Positions 23,779 to 31,413 of a stretch of 41,651 nucleotides of DNA are shown here, piece after piece (within the stretch, counting starts at the first letter, position 1; the number at the start of each line of letters is the position of its first letter). The position numbers and the translations under genes were made by a program. Under the pieces are notes generated by a model that ran no database searches, was not told where the DNA came from, and was given only the letters and a program-made list of their open reading frames with translations. The DNA is from Oscillospiraceae bacterium. GTDB taxonomy: Bacteria; Bacillota_A; Clostridia; Oscillospirales; Oscillospiraceae. The stretch spans positions 1 through 41,651 of the forward strand of contig SVLG01000007.1 in the NCBI GenBank assembly GCA_015068055.1, given 5' to 3'.

Positions 23779-23915
23779 AGGCGAAGGGTGTGGGTTTTAC
23801 CAAGGAGTTTTTGAAGTCTTTCCGGAAGCGTTCAAAGAATCAGTAAAAAGCAATCTCCATAAACCAACCCGCAAACCAAGCGCAAAACCAGAAGAAAAAA
23901 TAGGAGGAAAAAAGC

Positions 23916-25025
23916 ATGAAAAAGTTTATCTCCCTCGCCCTGGTCTGTGTTATGCTCCTGGCTCTCCTGAGTGGCTGCGGCGCCAAGAAAGAAGAAGCTC
24001 CCGCTGCTGCCCCCGCCGCCCCCGCCGCTCCCGCTGCGGATGCCCCCGCTGCTGAGGCTGCTCCCGCTGCCCCCGCCGAGGTCATCAAGATGCGTATCGG
24101 CTCCGCCTCTTCCTTCACCCAGCCTCTGGCTGCCGTGCTGCCCGACTTTGAGGCTGCTGTGGAAGAGCGCACCAACGGCGGCATCGACGTTGAGCTCTAC
24201 CTGGCCGGCCAGGTCGGCGGCTCCGACGACGAGCTGAACCGTAAGGTCATGACCGGCGCCCTCGAGATGGGCACCTCCGCTCTGGGCTACTTCTCTGCTC
24301 AGGCCCGTGGCTGCGACGCCTTCTTCCTGCCCTTCATGTACTCTCAGGAAGAGCAGATCCTCACCGCCTGCAACGATCCTCTGGCTTATGAGATGATCGC
24401 CGGCATCGAGGAGACCACCGGTCTGCGCTGCCTCAACATCGTGATCTCCGGCGGCACCACCATCGCCTCCAAGGAAGAGCTCAAGAGCATTGCCGACATG
24501 CAGGGCAACTTCAAGATGCGCTCCGCCGCTATGGAAGCCTACACCTCCTGCTACGAGGCCATCGGCATCAACATCTTCCCCATCGGCTTCGGTGAAGCCT
24601 TCACCGCCGTGCAGCAGGGCACCGTTGACGGTCTGGAGAACTCCTTCGTTACCCTGGCCACCAACAACTTCCAGGAAGCCGGCATCAAGTATGCCTGGGC
24701 CACCAACCAGATCATCGGCTTCATGGGCTACTTCGTGAACAGCAAGTGGATTGACAGCCTGCCCGCCGAGTACAAGACCATCATCGAGGAAGAGATCCAG
24801 AAGGCCGCCGACAAGGCCAACGTGGACACCCTCGCCATGGAGCAGGAGATCATCGAAGCCAACGATCCCTTCATCGTGCACATCCCCACCGAGGAAGAAC
24901 TGGCTGAGTTCAAGGAACTCACCGCTCCCGTGTACGACGCCAAGATGCCCGGCATCATTGAGGACGTCGGCGAAGAGACCGCCAAGGCCTGGTTCGAACT
25001 CATGGGCGCTGAGTACCGCTGGTAA
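23916..25025 (+). CDS. dctP: TRAP transporter substrate-binding lipoprotein DctP
   Basis: A 369-aa extracytoplasmic solute receptor of the DctP family, capturing an organic acid for the TRAP permease. A lipoprotein signal ends in LLSGC (Cys21), followed by an Ala/Pro linker of about 27 residues and the two-lobed binding domain. Seen: KMRIGSASSFTQPLAAVLPDF, GGIDVELYLAGQVGGSDDELN, the carboxylate-binding-region FKMRSAAMEAYTSCYEAIG with its conserved Arg, and GLENSFVTLATNNFQEAG. TAGGAGG is 8 bases before the ATG. It is first in dctP-dctQ-dctM and lies directly downstream of the predicted invertible switch. Substrate unknown; sialic acid, C4-dicarboxylate and keto or hydroxy acids are all possible. 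Confidence 0.92.
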   Translation: MKKFISLALVCVMLLALLSGCGAKKEEAPAAAPAAPAAPAADAPAAEAAPAAPAEVIKMRIGSASSFTQPLAAVLPDFEAAVEERTNGGIDVELYLAGQVGGSDDELNRKVMTGALEMGTSALGYFSAQARGCDAFFLPFMYSQEEQILTACNDPLAYEMIAGIEETTGLRCLNIVISGGTTIASKEELKSIADMQGNFKMRSAAMEAYTSCYEAIGINIFPIGFGEAFTAVQQGTVDGLENSFVTLATNNFQEAGIKYAWATNQIIGFMGYFVNSKWIDSLPAEYKTIIEEEIQKAADKANVDTLAMEQEIIEANDPFIVHIPTEEELAEFKELTAPVYDAKMPGIIEDVGEETAKAWFELMGAEYRW

Positions 25026-25074
25026 GATCAGAAAGCTTACAGAACTCTGATCAACTCTAAATCTATAAAAAACG

Positions 25075-25103
25075 GCGGTGCGCTGTGCTAAACAGCGCAC
25101 CGC
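25075..25103 (+). promoter_or_regulatory. Stable hairpin between dctP and dctQ
   Basis: A perfect 12-bp GC-rich stem (GCGGTGCGCTGT / ACAGCGCACCGC) with a five-base loop and no T tract. Likely an mRNA-stabilising or partial-attenuation element that lets the abundant binding protein be made in excess over the membrane subunits. Confidence 0.6.
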
Positions 25104-25132
25104 TTCCAGAAAAGGAGCGTGAAGTCTCTCAC

Positions 25133-25660
25133 ATGAAGTCCTTTTTCTCGTTTTTATTTGATGAGGACAAGCCTGTAGGAAAGACTGCCAAAGCCATTTC
25201 GGAGGTCGTTGTTATCTTCTTTGGCGCCACCGGTCTGTTCCTGCTTCTTATCAACATCTTCTCCCGTTACTTCCTGGGCATCGGCCTTTACTGGGCCGAG
25301 GAATACGGTCGTTACTGCTTCATTCTTATCATCTACTTCGGTCTGCCTCTTACCATCCGGGCCAACCAGATGCTGAAGGTGGATATTCTGGCCAGTATCT
25401 TCCCCAAACTTCAGAACTTTGAGGACTGGGTGGAGATCATCAGTGGTCTCTTTGTTTCCACCATCTGCTTTGTGCTGGGCTTCCAGTTCACCAAAATGAT
25501 GCACATGTTTGCGGAGAAATCCTCCACCATTCTCTGGCTGCCCATGTGGGTCATCTATGCCATTATGCCCGTCGGCATGGTCTTTATCTTCTATGCTTAT
25601 GCCCAGCGTGGCTATAATCAGATTATGAAGAAAAAGGCCGGAAAGGAGGATGCTGCATGA
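25133..25660 (+). CDS. dctQ: TRAP transporter small membrane subunit DctQ
   Basis: A 175-aa membrane protein with four predicted helices, at about residues 22-44, 57-75, 95-118 and 135-158. Motifs typical of DctQ are RYFLGIGLYWAEEYGRYCFI (the E-E/R element) and LPLTIRANQMLKVDIL. It forms the permease with DctM. I chose the ATG at 25133, giving MKSFFSFLFDEDKPVGK; the AAAGGAG upstream is unusually far (about 15 bases). An alternative GTG at 25085 would lie inside the intergenic hairpin. The end overlaps the dctM start (ATGA). Confidence 0.88.
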   Translation: MKSFFSFLFDEDKPVGKTAKAISEVVVIFFGATGLFLLLINIFSRYFLGIGLYWAEEYGRYCFILIIYFGLPLTIRANQMLKVDILASIFPKLQNFEDWVEIISGLFVSTICFVLGFQFTKMMHMFAEKSSTILWLPMWVIYAIMPVGMVFIFYAYAQRGYNQIMKKKAGKEDAA

Positions 25661-26940
25661 GCGGTGGTTTTGGTCTGCTTCTGATCCTCTTTGTGATGCT
25701 CTTCACGGGTATTCCCGTGGCTCTGGGCATCGTTCTCTCCGTCCTTGTCGGCTACTCCGTCTGGATGAGCACTCCGTGGATCAACATCGGTCAGTCCATG
25801 GTCAGTTACCTGAACAACTTCGCGCTTACCAGCGTGTACTTCTACGTTCTGGCCGGTCAGTTCCTCTCCCATGGCCGCATCGCCGAGGAGATCGTCGGCA
25901 TCTTTACCGCCCTCGTCGGTAAGAAGCGCGGCGGCATCGCCATCGCGGCGGTTCTGGCCTGCGCCATGTTCGGCGCCGTCTCCGGCTCCACCACCGCTAC
26001 TCTCGTCTGCATCGGCGGTCTGATGTTCCCCGTCATGCGCAAGGCCGGCTACTCTCCCGGCTTCTGCTGCTCCGTCCTTCTGGGTGCTGCCACTTTGGGC
26101 GTCATCGTGCCTCCCAGCATCCCCGAGGTCATGTACGGCTTCGTCACCGGCGTTTCCATCTTCAAGCTCTTCATCTCCGGTGTTATCCCCGCTGCCATCA
26201 TCGTCATCCTCTACACCATCTGGATTCGTTCCAAGTGCAAGGAAGTCCGGATTGTTGAGGGCTATGAGTACGGCTTCAAGGCCTTCCTGAAGGCCTGCAA
26301 GTCCGGTATCTGGGCGCTGCTCTTCCCCTGCATCATCTTCGGCGGCATCATCACCGGCTTCTACACCTCCAACGAGGCTGCCGTTCTGGCCGCTTCCTAC
26401 GCCTTCATCGTTGAGCTGTTCATCTACAAGTCCATTACGCTCAAGGAGTCCAAGCAGTACTTCATCGACGCCACCATCACCACCGCCGCCTGCATGGTCC
26501 TCGTGGCTGTGGCCGGCAGCTTCTCCGAAGCCATCACCTACCTCCGCGTCCCCGCGGCCATGGTGGCCTTCTGCGAGGCCAACGTGGGCACCAAGACCGG
26601 TTTCCTGCTGATGTGCAACGTTATGCTGCTCATCTGCGGCATGCTGATCGACAACACTTCCACCATCCTGATCCTCACTCCCGTGCTTCATCCTCTGGCT
26701 CTGATGTACGGTGTGGATCCCGTCCACTTCGGTTTCCTCATGAACCTGAACCTGGGCATCGGCTACCTGTCTCCTCCGTTCGCCAGCTCTCTGTATCTGG
26801 GTGCGAAGCTGTTTGACGTGCCGTTTATGGATGTTCTGAAGGCCATTATAGCGCCGATTATCATACTGTTCATAACGCTGATTATCTGTACATTTATCCC
26901 CGAAGTTGTCATGGTCCTGCCCAACATGGTCACGGGCTGA
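25657..26940 (+). CDS. dctM: TRAP transporter large membrane subunit DctM
   Basis: A 427-aa membrane protein with about 11-12 helices, the sodium-coupled translocating subunit of the TRAP transporter. Seen: AAVLACAMFGAVSGSTTATLVCIGGLMFPVMRKAGYS near residue 100, containing the conserved G-S-x-x-A/T segment, and VIVPPSIPEVMYG. Near the C-terminus come GMLIDNTSTILILTPVL and FGFLMNLNLGIGYLSPPFASSLYLG, which correspond to the conserved scoop regions. Starts within the dctQ stop codon after AAAGGAGG. Codon use has more T-ending codons at both ends than in the middle. Last gene of the operon. Confidence 0.92.
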   Translation: MSGGFGLLLILFVMLFTGIPVALGIVLSVLVGYSVWMSTPWINIGQSMVSYLNNFALTSVYFYVLAGQFLSHGRIAEEIVGIFTALVGKKRGGIAIAAVLACAMFGAVSGSTTATLVCIGGLMFPVMRKAGYSPGFCCSVLLGAATLGVIVPPSIPEVMYGFVTGVSIFKLFISGVIPAAIIVILYTIWIRSKCKEVRIVEGYEYGFKAFLKACKSGIWALLFPCIIFGGIITGFYTSNEAAVLAASYAFIVELFIYKSITLKESKQYFIDATITTAACMVLVAVAGSFSEAITYLRVPAAMVAFCEANVGTKTGFLLMCNVMLLICGMLIDNTSTILILTPVLHPLALMYGVDPVHFGFLMNLNLGIGYLSPPFASSLYLGAKLFDVPFMDVLKAIIAPIIILFITLIICTFIPEVVMVLPNMVTG

Positions 26941-26989
26941 TAACGACGCGATGTCTGAAGCCGGGCGGGTTCAAATCCGCCCGGTGGAT

Positions 26990-27018
26990 GAAAGGGGCAG
27001 AGACAGGTAGCGGATGCC
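26990..27018 (+). repeat. Inverted repeat, left arm (29 bp)
   Basis: Matches the reverse complement of 27197-27225 at 26 of 29 positions. The three differences all leave G-U pairs in a plus-strand transcript, so a folded RNA would keep a full 29-bp stem. Confidence 0.7.
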
Positions 27019-27079
27019 CGGGAAGGGTTCCGGCCGTCGGGAAAGGCAGACGGTGGGAAATATACTCTTTTCGTAGTCC

Positions 27080-27139
27080 GCAGCTACTGAGGAGAGCCGG
27101 GAACATAACACAGACCAGAGCCAGGTATTTGAGTTTGAT
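27080..27139 (-). pseudogene. Remnant of a lipoprotein signal peptide, inverted, similar to dctP
   Basis: On the minus strand 20 codons read IKLKYLALVCVMFPALLSSC, closely matching the dctP signal (LALVCVMLLALLSGC), including a 15-base identical DNA run at CTGGTCTGTGTTATG. The start position carries ATC instead of ATG, after GGAAGGGA, and no binding-protein sequence follows the lipobox. I read it as a decayed duplicate of a lipoprotein gene start. Convergence of signal-peptide codons is the alternative. Confidence 0.45.
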
Positions 27140-27196
27140 TCCCTTCCAGTGTGGTCAAGGCCGCCTGCTTTGCCGGCAACGGGTTCTTCTGTAAGC

Positions 27197-27225
27197 GGCA
27201 TCCGCTATCTGTCTTTGTCCCTTTC
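27197..27225 (-). repeat. Inverted repeat, right arm (29 bp)
   Basis: Partner of 26990-27018; weaker similarity continues inward for about 30 more bases (a GGCAGACGG / GCAGGCGG-type block), suggesting an older, longer palindrome of a mobile or miniature element. Confidence 0.65.
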
Positions 27226-27246
27226 AAATCCATTTATTTCTTTTCT

Positions 27247-27281
27247 CAGAAACAAGGTGTCCGCCGGGCGCCTTGTTTCTG
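27247..27281 (+). terminator. Terminator-like hairpin upstream of the CoA-transferase gene
   Basis: CAGAAACAAGG (27247-27257) pairs with CCTTGTTTCTG (27271-27281); followed by CTTT only, so termination may be weak. It could close the TRAP operon transcript. Confidence 0.55.
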
Positions 27282-27397
27282 CTTTACGGGTGCCGATAAC
27301 CCATGCCTTTTATGCATAGTATCCATTTCTTCTATTGCGCTTTTTGCACACCGGTAGTAAAATAAACTCGGTGTTCCCCGGTATCGTGGTGAATATA

Positions 27398-27406
27398 TGG
27401 TATAAA
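27398..27406 (+). promoter_or_regulatory. Possible extended -10 promoter of the CoA-transferase gene
   Basis: TGGTATAAA at 27398-27406, 22 bases before the start codon, with no good -35. A tiny ATG-AAG-GAG-TAA frame overlaps the ribosome binding site. Confidence 0.4.
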
Positions 27407-27427
27407 AAAACATGAAGGAGTAAGCAC

Positions 27428-28663
27428 ATGGAGAACAATTTCCCCCTTCACGGAGTAAAAGTCCTTGACCTGACGGCGTATATCGCAGCTCCTTCCTGCT
27501 GCAGAACTTTGGCATCCATGGGTGCTGACGTTGTTAAGATTGAGCCCATCGAGGGCGAGGCCTATCGTATCGGTGGCTGCAACATGGGCATCCCCATTGA
27601 AGAAGACTGCTCCCCGCTTTTCGACAGCATGAACGGCGGTAAGCGTCTCGTTTCCATGAACCTGAAGGACCCCAAGGTTCGTCCCGTTCTGGAGAAGATG
27701 GTGCAGGAAAGCGATATCTTCGTAACCAATATGCGCGACAAGACGCTGGAGAAGCTGGGTCTGGATTATAAGACCCTGCGTGAGCTGAATCCCCGGCTGG
27801 TCTATGCCCAGATTACCGGCTTCGGCAAAGAGGGGCCTGACGCGGGCCGTCCCGGCCACGACGTTACCTCCTTCATGGCACGCAGCGGCTTCTATCTGAG
27901 CTATGTTCCTCCCGGTGCCCCTCCCATGACCATCCCCAACTCCATGGGTGACATGATCACCGGCATCCTCATGACCATGGGTATTCTTGCCGCCTACAGC
28001 GCGGCCCTCGCCACCGGCAAGGGTGACTTCGTCACCACCAGCCTTTTCGGCGCCACCTGCTGGACCTTCAACCACACCATGCTGGGTACCCAGTTCGGCT
28101 ACCGTCTGCCCCGCCGCTGGGAGGAACCCGTGGACACCGCCATCATCCACCAGTATAAGGCCAAGGACGGCAAGTGGATGCAGATCTGCGTCTTTGACAT
28201 CAAGGAACAGCAGCTCCGCGATCTGGACGACATCCTTGGCGGCGGCATCTTCGCCGACGAGCGCTTCTGCAACATGAAGGTTCGTCAGGACAACATCAGC
28301 GAGCTGGTGCAGGTCATTCAGGAGCGCTTCTCCCGCTACGACAGCTCCTATCTGGAAGAGGAGTTCAACAAGCGCGAAGTGGTCTACGAAGTGGTCAACT
28401 CCATCGGCGACATTCCCTACGACGAGCAGGCCCGTATCAACGGCTACGTCTCCGAGGTGGTTTACCCCGAGAAGGATAACCTCTCTGTCTGGTTGGGCAT
28501 GCCTCCCGTGCGTTACGGCAGCACCGGTCCCGCCAAGGCCTGTAAGGCCGGCCGCGTGGGCGAGCACACCAACGAAGTGCTGAAGGAACTGGGCTACACC
28601 GACGAGTTCATCGCCGAACTGGCCGATGCCGGCGCCGTCAAGTGCGCCCCCGCCCGTGCGTAA
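27428..28663 (+). CDS. CaiB/BaiF (type III) CoA-transferase
   Basis: A 411-aa family III CoA-transferase, which swaps CoA between carboxylic acids through an aspartyl-CoA thioester. N-terminal GVKVLDLTAYIAAPSCCRTLASMGADVVKIE and YAQITGFGKEGPDAGRPGHD are diagnostic; D145 is the expected catalytic aspartate. SMGDMITGILMTMGILAAY and the linked second domain follow. The N-terminal half resembles FldA/HadA-type 2-hydroxyacyl-CoA transferases of Stickland fermenters more than formyl-CoA transferase, so a 2-hydroxy acid substrate is a reasonable guess. GAAGGAG lies 9 bases before the ATG. It lies downstream of the TRAP operon, which might import its substrate. Confidence 0.88.
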   Translation: MENNFPLHGVKVLDLTAYIAAPSCCRTLASMGADVVKIEPIEGEAYRIGGCNMGIPIEEDCSPLFDSMNGGKRLVSMNLKDPKVRPVLEKMVQESDIFVTNMRDKTLEKLGLDYKTLRELNPRLVYAQITGFGKEGPDAGRPGHDVTSFMARSGFYLSYVPPGAPPMTIPNSMGDMITGILMTMGILAAYSAALATGKGDFVTTSLFGATCWTFNHTMLGTQFGYRLPRRWEEPVDTAIIHQYKAKDGKWMQICVFDIKEQQLRDLDDILGGGIFADERFCNMKVRQDNISELVQVIQERFSRYDSSYLEEEFNKREVVYEVVNSIGDIPYDEQARINGYVSEVVYPEKDNLSVWLGMPPVRYGSTGPAKACKAGRVGEHTNEVLKELGYTDEFIAELADAGAVKCAPARA

Positions 28664-28677
28664 TATTATTTCAATGT

Positions 28678-28710
28678 AAAAGCCTTCCCCAAAACGGGGA
28701 AGGCTTTTTT
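28678..28710. terminator. Bidirectional intrinsic terminator
   Basis: AAAAGCCTTCCCC with GGGGAAGGCTTTTTT around a five-base loop, between the convergent CoA-transferase and mtnA genes. Confidence 0.9.
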
Positions 28711-28712
28711 GC

Positions 28713-29771
28713 TTATTCAATTCCCTGCGCCCGGAAGGCAGCCTCGTAGTCGCCGGTGCAGAGCCCGTGCTCAGTGATGATGCCGGTAATGAGCTCGTGG
28801 GGTGTCACGTCAAAGGCCGGGTTATAGACCTTTACCCCCTCCGGGGCCATGCGCTCTTTATACCACATCTCCGTGACCTCCTCGGCGGCGCGCTCCTCGA
28901 TGGGGATCTCTGCACCGCTTTCAAGAGACATATCGATGGTGGAACTGGGGGCGCAGACATAGAAGGGGATGCCGTAGTGTTTTGCGAGGATGGCCACGGC
29001 GCTGGTGCCGATCTTGTTGGCGGCGTCGCCGTTTCGCGCCACCCGGTCACAGCCCACAAAGACGATGTCAATAAGCCCCTTCTGCATCAGAGAGGAGGCC
29101 ATGTTGTCGCAGAGGAGCGTGGTGTCAATGCCGGCGCTTACCAGCTCAAAGGCCGTGAGTCGGGCACCCTGCAGCAGCGGCCGCGTCTCGTCGCAGTAGA
29201 CCCGGATACGCATTCCCGCTTCGTGGGCGGCATACATGGGGGCGGTGGCGGTGCCGTATTTGGCGGTGGCCAGGGTACCCGCGTTGCAGTGGGTCAGGAT
29301 GCCGCAGCCGTCCTTCAAAAGCGCGAGGCCGCTTTGGCCGATGCTGCGGCTGATGGCGATGTCCTCCTGCCGGATGGCCTCGGCCTCGGCGGCAAGGCGA
29401 GCCTTCAACTCGTCCAGGGGAAGGGCACGGTTTTCCTCTGCGCAGCGTTCCATGCGGCGCAGGGCCCAGAACAAATTCACCGCCGTGGGCCGCGCCGTGG
29501 CAAGGTAGGCGGTCTTTTCCCTGAACTGTGCAAAGAAATCTTCAAAATTCTCCGCTTCAATCTCCCTTGCCGCCAGAGCCGCGCCGATGGCCGCCGCTAC
29601 GCCGATGGCGGGGGCCCCCCGAACCCGTAGAGCGCGGATGGCTTCGTGGATGTCCTCCTGCCTTGTAAGGCGCAGGATCTCTACCCGGCCGGGCAGCAGC
29701 GTCTGGTCGGGGATTTCAAGGGCGGCACCGTCCGCGCTGAAGCGGACGGTGTCCAGTTTCAGTATGCTCAT
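28713..29771 (-). CDS. mtnA: S-methyl-5-thioribose-1-phosphate isomerase
   Basis: A 352-aa isomerase of the eIF2B-like fold that converts methylthioribose-1-phosphate (or the 5-deoxyribose analogue) to the ribulose form in methylthioadenosine salvage. Seen: RVRGAPAIGVAAAIG (about 49-63), LTHCNAGTLAT with catalytic C162, and VGCDRVARNGDAANKIGT with catalytic D242; these match the C160 and D240 of B. subtilis. The N-terminal ATG overlaps the stop of the cyclase gene (ATGA). No other methionine-salvage gene is nearby, so a 5-deoxyadenosine (DHAP shunt) or partial salvage role is possible. Confidence 0.93.
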   Translation of the reverse strand: MSILKLDTVRFSADGAALEIPDQTLLPGRVEILRLTRQEDIHEAIRALRVRGAPAIGVAAAIGAALAAREIEAENFEDFFAQFREKTAYLATARPTAVNLFWALRRMERCAEENRALPLDELKARLAAEAEAIRQEDIAISRSIGQSGLALLKDGCGILTHCNAGTLATAKYGTATAPMYAAHEAGMRIRVYCDETRPLLQGARLTAFELVSAGIDTTLLCDNMASSLMQKGLIDIVFVGCDRVARNGDAANKIGTSAVAILAKHYGIPFYVCAPSSTIDMSLESGAEIPIEERAAEEVTEMWYKERMAPEGVKVYNPAFDVTPHELITGIITEHGLCTGDYEAAFRAQGIE

Positions 29772-30523
29772 TCGCAGATGGCGACCACACGGGCAGGGAG
29801 GCCCGTGGCACCCTGAATGTAGGGCCAGCTCACCAGCACCACGGCACCGGCGGGGGGCACCTGATCCAGATTGCAGAGGACTTCCACCTGCAGCTTGCCC
29901 AGACCCAGCACATAGCGCTCGCAGGCCAGATCGCCGGCTTTGGCGGCCTCGGCGGAGGCGTCGGTGTCCAGCGCCTCGTGGCCGTTGGCGGCGGCTTTGC
30001 GCTCCTCGTAGATGTACTTGAGGGCCGGGAGGGACCAGCCGGGGAAGTTCTCGCTGCCGTCCTCGGCGATGCCGGAAATGGCGTCCATGTCGGGCCAGTG
30101 CCTGCTCCAGCCGGTGTAGAGGGCCACGAAGGCACCTTCGGGGATGGGGCCGTGGGCAGCCTCATAGGCCTTGATGTCCTCCACGGTGACGGCGTAGCAG
30201 GGATCCTCCGCCACCTTGGCGGTGATGTCCACCACGCAGAGGGGGAAGACGCCGTCTCTGGCGCCGAAGGCCTCGCTGTTCACCGCGCCCTTGATGAAGT
30301 GGCCGGGGAAGTCAATGTGGGTGCCGAACTGGCCGGGGAACTTGAAGGTCTGGATCTGGCAGTCCAGCATGGGCTCGCCCCAGTCGTAGACTACCTTGCA
30401 CAGCTCCACGCTGCCCTCGGGGATGCCGGCCCAGTAGGGGCTGTCGTTATACAGGGGGTGGGACAGCTCCACCCAGCGGAGTTTCCTGGCCTCGTTCAGT
30501 GCGTTCCAAAGGGGGTAATTCAT
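29768..30523 (-). CDS. Metal-dependent cyclase / kynurenine-formamidase-like hydrolase
   Basis: A 251-aa protein of the cyclase family (kynurenine formamidase, polyketide cyclase, isatin hydrolase). The metal-binding motif is GQFGTHIDFPGHF (64-76; H69, D71 and H75), with an earlier ELSHPLYNDSPYW and a later VALYTGWSRHWPD carrying conserved residues. Family members hydrolyse amide or lactam bonds with Mn or Zn. AAGGAGG precedes the ATG at 30523. It overlaps mtnA, an uncommon pairing; the substrate is unknown. Own promoter at 30555-30583. Confidence 0.88.
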   Translation of the reverse strand: MNYPLWNALNEARKLRWVELSHPLYNDSPYWAGIPEGSVELCKVVYDWGEPMLDCQIQTFKFPGQFGTHIDFPGHFIKGAVNSEAFGARDGVFPLCVVDITAKVAEDPCYAVTVEDIKAYEAAHGPIPEGAFVALYTGWSRHWPDMDAISGIAEDGSENFPGWSLPALKYIYEERKAAANGHEALDTDASAEAAKAGDLACERYVLGLGKLQVEVLCNLDQVPPAGAVVLVSWPYIQGATGLPARVVAICE

Positions 30524-30554
30524 AACGTTTCCTCCTTATAAATAATATGCATCC

Positions 30555-30583
30555 ATCATACCGAAAATGGCCTTCCTTGGCAA
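30555..30583 (-). promoter_or_regulatory. Predicted promoter of the cyclase-mtnA operon
   Basis: On the minus strand TTGCCA (30583-30578), 17-base spacer, TATGAT (30560-30555). Confidence 0.65.
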
Positions 30584-30594
30584 GAAAAAAGCTC

Positions 30595-30622
30595 TTTACA
30601 AAAGTGGAAACTGTGCTATAAT
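30595..30622 (+). promoter_or_regulatory. Predicted promoter of the DUF134-NifX / copA operon
   Basis: TTTACA (30595-30600), 16-base spacer, TATAAT (30617-30622), 30 bases before the start codon and 12 bases from the divergent promoter. No clear CopY- or CsoR-type operator is recognised. Confidence 0.65.
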
Positions 30623-30651
30623 CGACATATGACGGAAACGGAGGTGGGGAT

Positions 30652-31413
30652 ATGCCGAGACCACAGCGCTGCCGCCGGGTATGTCGGGAACCGGAGTACC
30701 TGAGCTTCCGGCCCGATGAAGGACTGGAGAGCGGTGAGGTACAGCTGAACATCGATGAATACGAGGTGCTGCGGCTGGTGGACTACGAGCGGCTGACCCA
30801 TGCCCAGTGCGCCGCGCAGATGGACATTTCCCGCACCACCGTCACGGAAATCTATGACAGCGCCCGGCGAAAGATCGCCGACTCTCTGGTAAACGGCAAG
30901 CATCTTATCATTGAGGGCGGCAACTATCGCCTGTGCGACGGGAACGCCGGGGACAGCTGCCACTGCGGCTGCGAAAAGAATGAAGAAAACAACATTATTT
31001 TGAAAGGAAACCATGCTATGAGAATTGCGGTCACTTACGACGAAAACGGAGATATCTTCCAGCACTTCGGCCATACCGAGAAGTTCAAGTTCTACGACAT
31101 CGTGGATAAGAAGGTCGTTTATGAGCAGGTGGTGGACACCAACGGCAGCGGCCACGGCGCTCTGGCGGACTTCCTCGCCGGCAACAAGGTGGAAGTTCTC
31201 ATCTGCGGCGGCATCGGCGGCGGCGCGCAGGCGGCGCTGATGGAGGCGGGTATCCTGCTTTACGGCGGCTGCCGGGGCAAGGCGGACGACGCCATTGCCG
31301 CGCTGCTGAACGGCTCTTTGCTCTATAACCCTGCCGTCCGCTGCGACCACCACGACCACCACGGCGAAGGCCACAGCTGCGGCTCCCACGGCTGCGGAGG
31401 CCACTGCCACTGA
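30652..31413 (+). CDS. Fusion of a DUF134 HTH domain and a NifX/NifB-type Fe-Mo cluster-binding domain
   Basis: A 253-aa two-domain protein. Residues 1-110 are DUF134: a Cys/Arg-rich start (PQRCRRVCREPEYLSF), then a sigma-like helix-turn-helix (LTHAQCAAQMDISRTTVTEI) and ADSLVNGKHLIIEGGNY. Residues 123-230 are the dinitrogenase iron-molybdenum cofactor domain (MRIAVTYDENGDIFQHFGH, VEVLICGGIGGGAQAAL). The tail is His/Cys-rich (HHDHHGEGHSC...CGGHCH) and should bind metal. Elsewhere these are usually two adjacent genes. The linker still contains AAAGGAAA and an in-frame ATG at 31018. The stop overlaps the copA start (TGATG), pointing to a metal-homeostasis role, perhaps sensing. Confidence 0.85.
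   Translation: MPRPQRCRRVCREPEYLSFRPDEGLESGEVQLNIDEYEVLRLVDYERLTHAQCAAQMDISRTTVTEIYDSARRKIADSLVNGKHLIIEGGNYRLCDGNAGDSCHCGCEKNEENNIILKGNHAMRIAVTYDENGDIFQHFGHTEKFKFYDIVDKKVVYEQVVDTNGSGHGALADFLAGNKVEVLICGGIGGGAQAALMEAGILLYGGCRGKADDAIAALLNGSLLYNPAVRCDHHDHHGEGHSCGSHGCGGHCH
31018..31413 (+). other. Possible internal translation start for a separate NifX-like protein
   Basis: In-frame ATG at 31018 (codon 123) preceded by AAAGGAAA in an A/T-rich linker that looks like a former intergenic region. It would yield a 131-aa stand-alone cluster-binding protein in addition to the fusion. Prediction only. Confidence 0.35.

Larger units (their letters stand above)
23458..23915. other. 458-base non-coding region: predicted invertible promoter switch and TRAP leader
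   Basis: This gap between the recombinase and dctP contains, in order, dif-like site 1 (23467-23494), an outward-facing promoter on the minus strand (23536-23564), a long bidirectional terminator (23642-23712), dif-like site 2 (23751-23778) and a 137-base leader with an AGGAGG ribosome binding site. The central 256 bases are clearly richer in A+T than the flanking genes. I see no consensus promoter on the plus strand between the terminator and dctP. Confidence 0.7.
26941..27427. other. 487-base intergenic region with an inverted-repeat element and a decayed lipoprotein start
   Basis: Holds a GC hairpin without T tract (26961-26984) just after dctM and a 29-bp inverted repeat (26990-27018 / 27197-27225). 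Between the arms is a minus-strand remnant resembling the dctP signal peptide. A terminator-like hairpin lies at 27247-27281. An AT-rich stretch with an extended -10 precedes the CoA-transferase gene. No intact gene. Confidence 0.6.

Noticed and set aside
26961..26984. A tRNA T-arm (GGTTCAAATCC-like string) hinting at a tRNA remnant or attachment site.
   Set aside because: The flanking bases form a simple 8-bp GC hairpin and not a 5-bp T-stem with seven-base loop; no acceptor or anticodon arm is present.
26990..27140. A cobalamin-type riboswitch, because of GCTACTG and GAGCCAGG-like strings.
   Set aside because: The core elements are not in the required order or pairing, and the GAGCCAGG string is explained by the reverse complement of a lipoprotein signal sequence.
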